Positions 1 through 6,751 of a stretch of DNA of 64,000 nucleotides are shown here, one piece after another. Position numbers and translations under genes: made by a program. The stretch is from Parvibaculum sp039973015 (GTDB taxonomy: Bacteria > Pseudomonadota > Alphaproteobacteria > Parvibaculales > Parvibaculaceae), in contig NZ_JBDWLT010000003.1 in the NCBI RefSeq assembly GCF_039973015.1, forward strand, positions 166,086 to 230,085, written 5' to 3'. How positions within the stretch are numbered: the first letter of the stretch is position 1; the number at the start of each line of letters is the position of its first letter. Under the pieces are notes generated by a model. The model was not told where the DNA came from. It ran no database searches and saw only the letters and a list, made by a program, of their open reading frames with translations.

Positions 1-1046
1 TGATTGCGGATAATGCCGAGCTCGAAGGGTACGCCGCTTTCCGCCGCATAGCCGATGGCGGCGGGTACGCCCGAGTCCGGCACCGGGATCACGACATCGG
101 CCTCCACGCCGGATTCCTGCGCGAGTTCCTGGCCGAGCCGCTTGCGTACATTATAGACGCTCTTGCCGCCCACGATGCTGTCCGGCCGCGCGAAATAGAT
201 ATATTCGAACACGCAAGGCCGCACCGCCTGCTCGGGGAAGGGGCGGATGGACTCGATCTTGATCTCGCCATCCTCGCGTGTGCAGAGAACGATTTCGCCG
301 GGCTCCACTTCGCGCACGAAGTTTGCGCCGATAATGTCGAGCGCCACCGTCTCCGAGGCAAGGATCGGCGCTCCCTGAAGTTCGCCCAGCACCAGCGGAC
401 GAATGCCCAGCGGGTCGCGCGCGCCGATCAGTTTCTTGTTGGTCAGCGCCACCAGCGCATAGGCGCCCTGGATTTGGGCAAGCGCGTCCACGAAACGCTC
501 CATCACGCGCGGCTTCCGGCTCCGCGCGACAAGCTGCAGGATCGTTTCCGTGTCGGAGGTCGACTGGAAGATCGCGCCGTCGCGCACGAGGTCGTTGCGC
601 AGCGTGATCGCGTTGGTGAAGTTGCCGTTATGGGCGACCGCGAAGCCGCCGCCCCAGAGGTCGGCGAACAGCGGCTGCACGTTGCGCAGGATCGTTTCAC
701 CCGTCGTCGAATAGCGCACATGGCCGATGGCCATTTCGCCCTGCAACCTGTCGATCATCTTGGCGGACGAAAAGTGGTCGCCGACAAGGCCAAGCCGGCG
801 CTCCGAATGGAAGTGCTCACCATCATAGGCGACGATGCCCGCCGCCTCCTGTCCGCGATGCTGGAGCGCATGAAGGCCGAGCGCGGTCAGCGCCGCCGCA
901 TCGGGATGCCCGAATATGCCGAAGACGCCGCATTCCTCACGCAGCTTGTCGTCGTGCAATTCATTGTCGCTGAGGGTAAGACGTTCGTCCGCCGGTTTTC
1001 GCGCCGTTGAGGGCGCGGAGAGAGCGAGCTGCATCTGGTCGGACAT
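1..1046 (-). CDS. purF: Amidophosphoribosyltransferase PurF, 3' end outside window
   Basis: First committed step of purine synthesis: it transfers ammonia from glutamine to PRPP to give phosphoribosylamine, in the cytoplasm. The first 348 codons are visible and the rest lies beyond position 1. After an N-terminal stretch of about 38 residues comes EECGVFGIFG; Cys39 is the expected N-terminal nucleophile after propeptide removal (known for the family). The glutaminase domain follows, and then the PRPP-loop motif VIPVPDSGVPAA near residue 320, just before the edge. The start chosen is the ATG at 1046 (MSDQMQLA). It lies 27 bases behind cvpA on the same strand, as in the radA-cvpA-purF order known from Proteobacteria, so the three are probably co-transcribed. 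Confidence 0.96.
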   Translation of the reverse strand, partial: MSDQMQLALSAPSTARKPADERLTLSDNELHDDKLREECGVFGIFGHPDAAALTALGLHALQHRGQEAAGIVAYDGEHFHSERRLGLVGDHFSSAKMIDRLQGEMAIGHVRYSTTGETILRNVQPLFADLWGGGFAVAHNGNFTNAITLRNDLVRDGAIFQSTSDTETILQLVARSRKPRVMERFVDALAQIQGAYALVALTNKKLIGARDPLGIRPLVLGELQGAPILASETVALDIIGANFVREVEPGEIVLCTREDGEIKIESIRPFPEQAVRPCVFEYIYFARPDSIVGGKSVYNVRKRLGQELAQESGVEADVVIPVPDSGVPAAIGYAAESGVPFELGIIRN

Positions 1047-1073
1047 CGCTGGGACTCCAGAAAAAGCGGACAT

Positions 1074-1766
1074 CTACTCCCCGGTCGTGTTCTCGAACAG
1101 GCGGTCGAGCCCCCTCCGTTCGGACGGGTTATACCCCGGGGCCCTCTCCGTGTCAGCGCCGGAATCGGGGGCGGTCTGCCGCGGTGCTGCCGGGGCGGGC
1201 GCGGCTTCTTGACGCGGCGCCGGGGCGCTCTGCCGGGGAGCCGGGCGGACCGGCTCTTTCGTCTGCTGCTTCGTGGCGCCGTTGCCGGGTTCCGGCGCCA
1301 GCGAAAAGAGCAGGGCAGCCGTATTCTCGATGGTGGGCCGGGTCTTTGCGTTGCGTATCCAGTCCGGCTGGTCGTCCGGGTCGGGCACCAGCCAGGCGAA
1401 GAAGAGATAGGCGATGGTCACGATCAGCAGGCCGCGCGCCAGTCCGAAAATGAAGCCGAGCGTCCGGTCCAGAAGCTCCGCGCGTTCATGCAGGTCCATC
1501 AGCCCGCCGGTCCAGCGCGAGGTCAGGGCCGCGCAGATCGCATAGGCGACGATGAAGATGCCGACGGCGGCAATCACGGCCGCAAGCCAGGGCGGCGATA
1601 TCACGCCGCGCAATACCGGCGTTAGATAGGGAAAGAGCCACAGCGCTGCAAGGGCGCCAACCACCCATGCGATGATCGAAAGCACTTCGCTGGTAAAACC
1701 GCGCAACAGCGCCAGCACGCTGGAAACCAGCAATACGCCAATGACGATGAGGTCGAAAAGCGTCAA
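1074..1766 (-). CDS. cvpA: CvpA family inner-membrane protein
   Basis: Colicin V production protein family, 230 residues, a membrane protein whose molecular role is not settled; it usually sits upstream of purF, as here. Four hydrophobic segments lie at about residues 3-22, 31-50, 67-88 and 105-125. A Pro/Ala/Gln-rich, probably cytoplasmic or disordered tail follows (about residues 160-215), longer than in the short E. coli protein. I place the start at the TTG at 1766 (TLFDLIVIG), because GGGAGAG stands a few bases upstream and the family normally begins at this motif. The longer upstream reading to 1871 would overlap the end of radA. The gap to radA is 31 bases, which suggests one operon. 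Confidence 0.88.
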   Translation of the reverse strand: MTLFDLIVIGVLLVSSVLALLRGFTSEVLSIIAWVVGALAALWLFPYLTPVLRGVISPPWLAAVIAAVGIFIVAYAICAALTSRWTGGLMDLHERAELLDRTLGFIFGLARGLLIVTIAYLFFAWLVPDPDDQPDWIRNAKTRPTIENTAALLFSLAPEPGNGATKQQTKEPVRPAPRQSAPAPRQEAAPAPAAPRQTAPDSGADTERAPGYNPSERRGLDRLFENTTGE

Positions 1767-1797
1767 AACTCTCTCCCGGAAACTCGGTTCAATTCTA

Positions 1798-3216
1798 TCA
1801 CATATCCCCGGCGCGGCGTCCCTTCGAGCCCTTTTGCTCTTCCGTCGCCAGACAGGCAATAAGACCCGCAAGATCCGAAATTTCCGTGAATTTCAGGCCG
1901 GCTCCGCTGCGGCCTTTGCCCGCGCCTGCGGGCAGGATTGCCCGCGTAAAGCCGAGCTTTTCCGCCTCTTTCAGCCTCGCATCCATCTGGCTCACCGGGC
2001 GCACCGCGCCCGACAGGCTGATTTCGCCAAAGATCACACAGTCGCTGGGAAGCGGCGTCCCGGTGATCGAGGAAATGAGCGCCGCCGCAACGGAAAGGTC
2101 CGCAGCGGGCTCGTTGATTCGCAGCCCGCCCGCCACATTGAGGTAAACGTCCTGCCCCGCGAGCGACAGGCCGCAGCGTGCTTCGAGCACCGCCAGCACC
2201 ATGGAGAGCCGCCCGCTGTCCCAGCCGACAACGGCGCGCCGCGGCGTGCCGAGTGTGCTTTGCGCCGTCAGCGCCTGAATTTCGACGAGTACGGGCCGCG
2301 TTCCCTCGATCCCGGCGAAAACCGCCGAGCCGCTCGTGCCCCCGTCGCGTTCGCCCAGAAAGAGGGCGGAGGGGTTCGGCACTTCGGCCAGCCCAAGCTC
2401 GCCCATCTCGAAGACGCCGATCTCGTTTGCCGGGCCGAAACGGTTTTTCACCGCGCGCAGGATGCGGAACTGGTGTCCGCGCTCGCCCTCGAAATAGATC
2501 ACAGCATCGACCATGTGCTCGACCACGCGCGGCCCCGCGATCTGGCCTTCCTTGGTCACATGGCCGACAAGAATGACCGCCGTATTGCTCTTCTTGGCAA
2601 AGCGCACGAGCTCCTGCGCCGAAGCCCGCACCTGGGACACGGTGCCGGGCGCGCTGTCCAGATTGTCCGCCCACATGGTCTGGATCGAGTCGATGACGAC
2701 AGCGTCCGGGGCCTTATGGCCTTCGAGCGTCCCGATGATGTCTTTCAGGTTTGTCTCCGCGCCGAGCTGCACCGGCGCTTCCGCGAGGCCGAGCCTGCGT
2801 GCCCGCATCCGCACCTGTGCAATGGCTTCTTCGCCCGAAATATAGACGACCGAATGGCCCTTGTTCGCGAGCGCCGCCATCGCCTGCAAGAGCAGCGTCG
2901 ATTTGCCGATGCCGGGGTCGCCGCCAACGAGCAGGGCGGAACCGGGCACCAGTCCGCCGCCCGTCACCCGGTCGAACTCGCCGACGCCCGTCACATAGCG
3001 CGGCGGCTCCGCGCTCTCGCCGCTCATTTCCACGAGTTCGATTTTGCGGCCCTTGCCCTGCAGTGTCTTCGCTGCGGGCCCCGCGCCCACGCCGCCGGCC
3101 GCGCCTGCCTCCTCGACGATGGTGTTCCACTCGCCGCAAGCTTCGCAGCGCCCCGCCCAGCGCGGTGTCACCGCGCCGCAGGACTGGCAGACGAAGGTAC
3201 GGGATTGGCGGGCCAT
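1798..3216 (-). CDS. radA: DNA repair/recombination protein RadA
   Basis: RadA (Sms) is a RecA-like, DnaB-type ATPase that drives branch migration of recombination intermediates. The 472-residue protein shows the full family plan: an N-terminal C4 zinc ribbon (Cys10, Cys13, Cys24, Cys27), Walker A GGDPGIGKST at 98-107, the RadA-specific KNRFG motif near residue 250, and a Lon-like C-terminal domain. The ATG at 3216 has AAAGGAAAC just upstream as a ribosome-binding site. It is the first gene of a likely radA-cvpA-purF unit. Its first 14 codons are repeated, with only synonymous changes, at 3555-3599, the other side of a small zinc-ribbon gene (see findings). Confidence 0.97.
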   Translation of the reverse strand: MARQSRTFVCQSCGAVTPRWAGRCEACGEWNTIVEEAGAAGGVGAGPAAKTLQGKGRKIELVEMSGESAEPPRYVTGVGEFDRVTGGGLVPGSALLVGGDPGIGKSTLLLQAMAALANKGHSVVYISGEEAIAQVRMRARRLGLAEAPVQLGAETNLKDIIGTLEGHKAPDAVVIDSIQTMWADNLDSAPGTVSQVRASAQELVRFAKKSNTAVILVGHVTKEGQIAGPRVVEHMVDAVIYFEGERGHQFRILRAVKNRFGPANEIGVFEMGELGLAEVPNPSALFLGERDGGTSGSAVFAGIEGTRPVLVEIQALTAQSTLGTPRRAVVGWDSGRLSMVLAVLEARCGLSLAGQDVYLNVAGGLRINEPAADLSVAAALISSITGTPLPSDCVIFGEISLSGAVRPVSQMDARLKEAEKLGFTRAILPAGAGKGRSGAGLKFTEISDLAGLIACLATEEQKGSKGRRAGDM

Positions 3217-3217
3217 G
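3175..3217. repeat. Direct repeat copy 1 (functional radA 5' end)
   Basis: This 43-bp stretch covers codons 1-14 of intact radA plus one base. It matches 3558-3600 in the same orientation at 40 of 43 positions, and identity stops abruptly at both ends. The three differences are all third-codon changes. Confidence 0.85.
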
Positions 3218-3266
3218 AGTTTCCTTTGAGGTATCTAACAGAACGGCAGGGGATATTTGAAGCGCT

Positions 3267-3527
3267 TTACTGCTTGGAAATGTCAGCTTTGCAGAAAGCG
3301 CATTTGCGAGCTGGCCAAATGGATTGAAAAAAGAAGCGCCTTTCATACAGAGACTTGCCGCAAACTTGGCATCTGAATTTGCTGACGTTGATCAATTGCC
3401 ATGCTGCGGCAACAAGGAAGGCCGGCCCAACTACCAGAATTCCCCCTCCCACAAAAAAGCCGACGACGAAAGCACCCACCAAAAAAACGATTAGGAATAC
3501 GCTTGATGCAAGAGCCTTTCGTCTCAT
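3267..3527 (-). CDS. Small membrane protein with C-terminal C4 zinc ribbon, unknown function
   Basis: I do not recognise this 86-residue protein. Residues 8-46 are hydrophobic and glycine-rich, enough for two short membrane segments. The soluble C-terminus has two CxxC pairs (Cys53/Cys56 and Cys76/Cys79), a typical rubredoxin-like zinc ribbon. The start ATG at 3527 is preceded by GAGG at good spacing. Its base composition is visibly more AT-rich than radA and mlaF on either side. It lies between the intact radA start (3216) and a second copy of the radA 5' end (3555-3599), so it is probably the cargo of a small insertion. Whether it has a role linked to RadA, which also carries a C4 ribbon, cannot be told from sequence. 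Confidence 0.7.
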   Translation of the reverse strand: MRRKALASSVFLIVFLVGAFVVGFFVGGGILVVGPAFLVAAAWQLINVSKFRCQVCGKSLYERRFFFQSIWPARKCAFCKADISKQ

Positions 3528-3554
3528 CGTGGCCTCAACTCACATTGCCGGAGG

Positions 3555-3599
3555 TTAGCCGCAGGACTGACAGACGAATGTGCGGGATTGGCGGGCCAT
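3555..3599 (-). pseudogene. Truncated second copy of radA 5' end (14 codons, then stop)
   Basis: Read on the minus strand from the ATG at 3599, this gives MARQSRTFVCQSCG followed at once by TAA (3555-3557). The peptide is identical to residues 1-14 of RadA (start 3216). The DNA differs at three synonymous sites (CGC/CGT, ACA/ACC, TGT/TGC). Upstream it keeps a plausible Shine-Dalgarno sequence, GGAGGTGGAG, so it may be the ancestral radA start cut off by an insertion between codons 14 and 15, inside the zinc-ribbon coding region. A translated 14-residue leader cannot be excluded. Confidence 0.75.
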
Positions 3600-3609
3600 G
3601 CAATTATCT

Positions 3610-3656
3610 CCACCTCCCCCTTGCGGGGAGGTCGAACGGCGAAGCCGTTCGGGTGG
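3610..3656. repeat. Two-hairpin palindromic repeat between radA remnant and mlaF
   Basis: An outer CCACC/GGTGG pair (3610-3614, 3652-3656) encloses two perfect hairpins: CCTCCCC/GGGGAGG (3613-3619, 3625-3631) and GAACGGC/GCCGTTC (3634-3640, 3644-3650). The same plan with a different second hairpin occurs at 10368-10420. It resembles the intergenic palindromic elements of Rhizobiales and relatives, and lies directly after the mlaF stop. Confidence 0.75.
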
Positions 3657-3659
3657 GGG

Positions 3660-4433
3660 TCAGGGCTTCAGCACTTCCATCTGGATCGGTCCGTCCGCGC
3701 GCCCGTGGATGAACTGGTCGACATAATCATTGCCGCTATTGTCCACTTCCGCGCGCGAGCCCGACCAGATGATCTTGCCCTTGTAGATCATGGCCACCTT
3801 GTCCGCGATCTTGCGCGCGCTCGCCATGTCATGCGTGATCGAAAGCGTCGTCGCGCCGAGATCCTTCACGCTGTCCACGATGAGGTCGTTGATCACGTCC
3901 GCCATGATCGGGTCGAGCCCTGTCGTCGGCTCGTCGAAGAAGATGATCTCGGGGTCCGCCGCGATGGCGCGCGCAAGGCCGACGCGCTTCTGCATGCCGC
4001 CCGAAAGCTCCGCCGGGTAGAGTTCGCCCACTTCCGGCGCGAGGCCCACCTTGGCGAGCTTCTCCATGGCGATGTCCTTCGCCTGTTTCCGCTTCATCTT
4101 GCGGCCCTGGATGAGGCCGAAGGCGACATTCTCCCAGACGGGCAGGCTGTCGAACAGCGCCGCGCCCTGAAACAGCATGCCGAACTTGCGCAGAACCTTT
4201 TCGCGCTCGCCCGTATCCATCTTCAGCACGTTCTTGCCGTCGACGAAAATTTCGCCGCTGTCCGGCCGGATGATGCCGAGCACACATTTGATCATCACCG
4301 ATTTGCCGGTGCCCGAGCCGCCGATCACGACGAGGGACTCGCCCTTCGGTACGGTCAGGTTGATCCCGTCCAGAACGACCTTCTTGCCGAAGCGTTTGTG
4401 GACGTTCCTGAGTTCGATTTTTGCTTCGCTCAT
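3660..4433 (-). CDS. mlaF: MlaF-type ABC transporter ATP-binding protein
   Basis: ATPase of the Mla/MCE phospholipid transport system, which moves phospholipid between the outer and inner membranes. All ABC motifs are present: Walker A GGSGTGKS at 38-45, the signature LSGGM near 143, Walker B and D-loop FFDEPTTGLDP near 165, then a switch His in ITHD. I use the ATG at 4433 (MSEAKIEL), which has GAGG seven bases upstream, giving 257 residues. An upstream TTG at 4445 is less likely. The gene starts 8 bases after the mlaE stop, so translation is probably coupled. No mlaD, mlaC or mlaB gene is next to it, so the substrate-binding parts must lie elsewhere. Confidence 0.92.
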   Translation of the reverse strand: MSEAKIELRNVHKRFGKKVVLDGINLTVPKGESLVVIGGSGTGKSVMIKCVLGIIRPDSGEIFVDGKNVLKMDTGEREKVLRKFGMLFQGAALFDSLPVWENVAFGLIQGRKMKRKQAKDIAMEKLAKVGLAPEVGELYPAELSGGMQKRVGLARAIAADPEIIFFDEPTTGLDPIMADVINDLIVDSVKDLGATTLSITHDMASARKIADKVAMIYKGKIIWSGSRAEVDNSGNDYVDQFIHGRADGPIQMEVLKP

Positions 4434-4441
4434 GGCCCGCC

Positions 4442-5215
4442 TCAATTCGCAAACAGCAGCGACGTCATGACGTAGTTCGCCGCAAGGATCAGGATGGAGG
4501 CCGTCACCACGGCATTTGTCGTCGCGCGGCCCACGCCCTGCGCGCCGCCCTTCGAGTTGAAGCCGTGGAAGCAGCCCATCACCGCAATGATGAAACCGAA
4601 AACCGCTGCCTTGATGAGGCCGGAGGTCACATCGTCGAGCTTCAGGAAGTCCGCCGTATTCTTGATGTAGACGCCCGCATTGAAGTCGAGCGATCCGGTC
4701 GAGACCACGAAGCCGCCCATGATGCCGATGATGTCGGCGACGAACACGAGCAGCGGCAGCGTGATGACGGCGGCGACCACCCGCGGCACAACGAGATATT
4801 TATGCGGGTTGGTCGAAAGCGTCGTCAGCGCATCGATCTGTTCGGTGACGCGCATCGTGCCGAGTTCGGCGGCGATGGCAGCCGAGACGCGGCCTGCCAC
4901 CATCAGCCCGCCGAGAACGGGCCCGAGTTCGCGTGTGATGCCGAGCGCGACGATGGTCGCGACGATCGATTCCGAATTGAACGAGTTGCCGCCGTAATAG
5001 ATTTGCAGCGCCAGCGCACCGCCCGTGAAGAAGGCCGTCAGCGCCACCACCGGCAGCGAGAAATAGCCGATCCTCAGCATCTGCTGCGCCACCAGCCGCC
5101 AGAAGAAGGGCGGCCGGAAGATATGGCTCACCGAGAGCCAGATGAAGCGCGTCAGCGCGCCGATTTCGGCAAGTGTGCTGAGCACCACCCGCCCGATGAT
5201 CGCGAAGACGTTCAC
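4442..5215 (-). CDS. mlaE: MlaE-type ABC transporter permease
   Basis: Inner-membrane permease of the MlaFE phospholipid transporter, 257 residues, the usual family size. The N-terminus has an amphipathic interface segment, followed by hydrophobic spans near residues 50-75, 90-115, 145-175, 190-215 and 235-257. The family motifs GITRELGPVL (about residue 94) and GTMRVTEQIDAL (about residue 119) are visible. The start is the GTG at 5215, which overlaps the alr stop by four bases (GTGA). The alr-mlaE-mlaF order with these overlaps suggests a single transcript. Confidence 0.92.
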   Translation of the reverse strand: MNVFAIIGRVVLSTLAEIGALTRFIWLSVSHIFRPPFFWRLVAQQMLRIGYFSLPVVALTAFFTGGALALQIYYGGNSFNSESIVATIVALGITRELGPVLGGLMVAGRVSAAIAAELGTMRVTEQIDALTTLSTNPHKYLVVPRVVAAVITLPLLVFVADIIGIMGGFVVSTGSLDFNAGVYIKNTADFLKLDDVTSGLIKAAVFGFIIAVMGCFHGFNSKGGAQGVGRATTNAVVTASILILAANYVMTSLLFAN

Positions 5216-6423
5216 GCCTGCCCCCTGCCTTCCTTGTCTCTCTTGCCGTTCGGTCCGGGAATGTATCGCCGCATGTAGCGCCTGCCCAGTGCTGTCAGAA
5301 TTTCATAGCCGAGCGTCCCCGCCCGAAGCCCCACATCGTCCACGGTGACGTGGGGGCCGATCAGTTCTGCCATGTCGCCGCGTTTCACGGCGCCTTCCGG
5401 CAGGCTGCTCACATCCACCGCCACCATATCCATAGAGACACGGCCCGCGATGGGGCAGGCCGCACCCCCGATATGTACCACGCCGCCCGATTCGGGCCTC
5501 GCCCCGGACGACAGCGCCCTGAAATAGCCGTCGGCATAGCCCGCGCCCAGGATCGCCACGCGCCGGGGCGCCCCGCCCGCGTTCCATGTGGCGCCATAGC
5601 CGACGGTCTCGCCGGGCGCGACCTCGCGCAGCGCGATCACCCGCGCCTCCGCGCGAACCGCCGGGCGGAAGGGGTTGGCGCGCCCCGTGAACGGATTGCC
5701 GCCATAAAGGCTGACGCCGGGCCGGACCAGCCCGAAATGATAGTCTTGCCCGAGCCATATGCCGCCCGAGTTCGCCAGGCTCGCGACAGCGCCCGGAAAG
5801 CGCGGCCCCAGCCGTTCCCATATCTCGCGGAAGCACGAAAGCTGCTTCGCATTCTGCGGATGGGCCGCATCGTCCGCGCAGGCAAGGTGGCTCAACACCA
5901 GCGAAATCTCCAGCCCGGCCGTCTGCGTCTCGTCCTGCGCCAGCATCGCCGCATCGGCGGCACTCATGCCGAGCCGGTTCATGCCCGTGTCGAAATGGAG
6001 GGCGGCGGGGAGCGTCCCGGTCACTTCGGGCCCGGCGTCCCGCCACTCGGCGAGCTCCGGCAGTGAGGCCAGCACGGGCCGCAGCCGCGCTCTGGCGTAA
6101 AGTCCCGCCGTGCCGGGAAAGAGCCCGTTCAGCACATAGATGATCGCGTCAGGGATGGTTTTATCCGCCAGCATCTCTCTGAGCGCCGCGCCTTCATTGG
6201 CGTCCGCCACGAAGAAGGTCCGGCACCCCTCGGCGGCCAGCCGTCTGGCCACCGGCCCAAGCCCCAGCCCATAGGCATCCGCCTTCACAACCGCCGAGAC
6301 CTCGGCCCCTGCCGCCTGCTTCTTCAGCATGGCGTAGTTCGCCGCCACCGCATCGAGATCGACGGTCAGGATCGCGCCTGCTGCGGTCTCCTGCGCTGCT
6401 TCACTCATATCGGGTGTCTTCAT
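5212..6423 (-). CDS. alr: Alanine racemase
   Basis: PLP enzyme making D-alanine for peptidoglycan. The PLP lysine lies in AVVKADAYGLG (Lys47), the second catalytic residue is probably the Tyr of VGYGATW near 283, and the C-terminal beta domain has GRVSMDMVAVD. At 403 residues it is slightly longer than most Alr proteins, so the start is uncertain. An ATG at 6408 (MSEAAQET) is an equally good candidate, and neither has a convincing Shine-Dalgarno sequence. In many alphaproteobacteria alr follows dnaB directly. Here about 6 kb of other genes lie between them, and the next gene on the other side (6752) is divergent. Confidence 0.95.
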   Translation of the reverse strand: MKTPDMSEAAQETAAGAILTVDLDAVAANYAMLKKQAAGAEVSAVVKADAYGLGLGPVARRLAAEGCRTFFVADANEGAALREMLADKTIPDAIIYVLNGLFPGTAGLYARARLRPVLASLPELAEWRDAGPEVTGTLPAALHFDTGMNRLGMSAADAAMLAQDETQTAGLEISLVLSHLACADDAAHPQNAKQLSCFREIWERLGPRFPGAVASLANSGGIWLGQDYHFGLVRPGVSLYGGNPFTGRANPFRPAVRAEARVIALREVAPGETVGYGATWNAGGAPRRVAILGAGYADGYFRALSSGARPESGGVVHIGGAACPIAGRVSMDMVAVDVSSLPEGAVKRGDMAELIGPHVTVDDVGLRAGTLGYEILTALGRRYMRRYIPGPNGKRDKEGRGQA

Positions 6424-6751
6424 GGGGTGTGACGTATCGGGCAGGGCGCCTGGCCCTCCGGGCCGCTTGTCGTTCGGTTCCCGCGGATCATAGCGGATCG
6501 CGGATGAAGGGGAAGTTGCTGAAAAACTGGAGGGTTAATGAGGCAAAATTACGTATCGCGCCCGGGGCGCCGCGTGTCGTTCCAGCCCGCACGAAAATGA
6601 TTTTTTTACTTTGCGTACCAAATGGAGACGCACACGAATACCGTACAGAGCTGGTGTGAAACGGCTGCAACCTAACCCTTGAATCGTGTTTTCTGGGAGA
6701 ACTTCTTAATGTTATCGGCCGACACTCGGAGTGCCTTTGGAGGGCGCTCTG
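6424..6751. other. Intergenic region between alr and a divergent sensor-kinase gene
   Basis: These 328 bases separate divergent genes and should hold promoters for both. The middle part (about 6525-6670) is AT-richer, with runs such as TTTTTTTACTTTGCG, but I see no convincing -35/-10 pair, riboswitch or RNA gene. GGAGG at 6739-6743 is the ribosome-binding site of the kinase gene. Confidence 0.5.

Noticed and set aside
1672..3327. 551-codon plus-strand open frame opposite radA
   Set aside because: Antisense shadow; radA and cvpA are unambiguous on the other strand.
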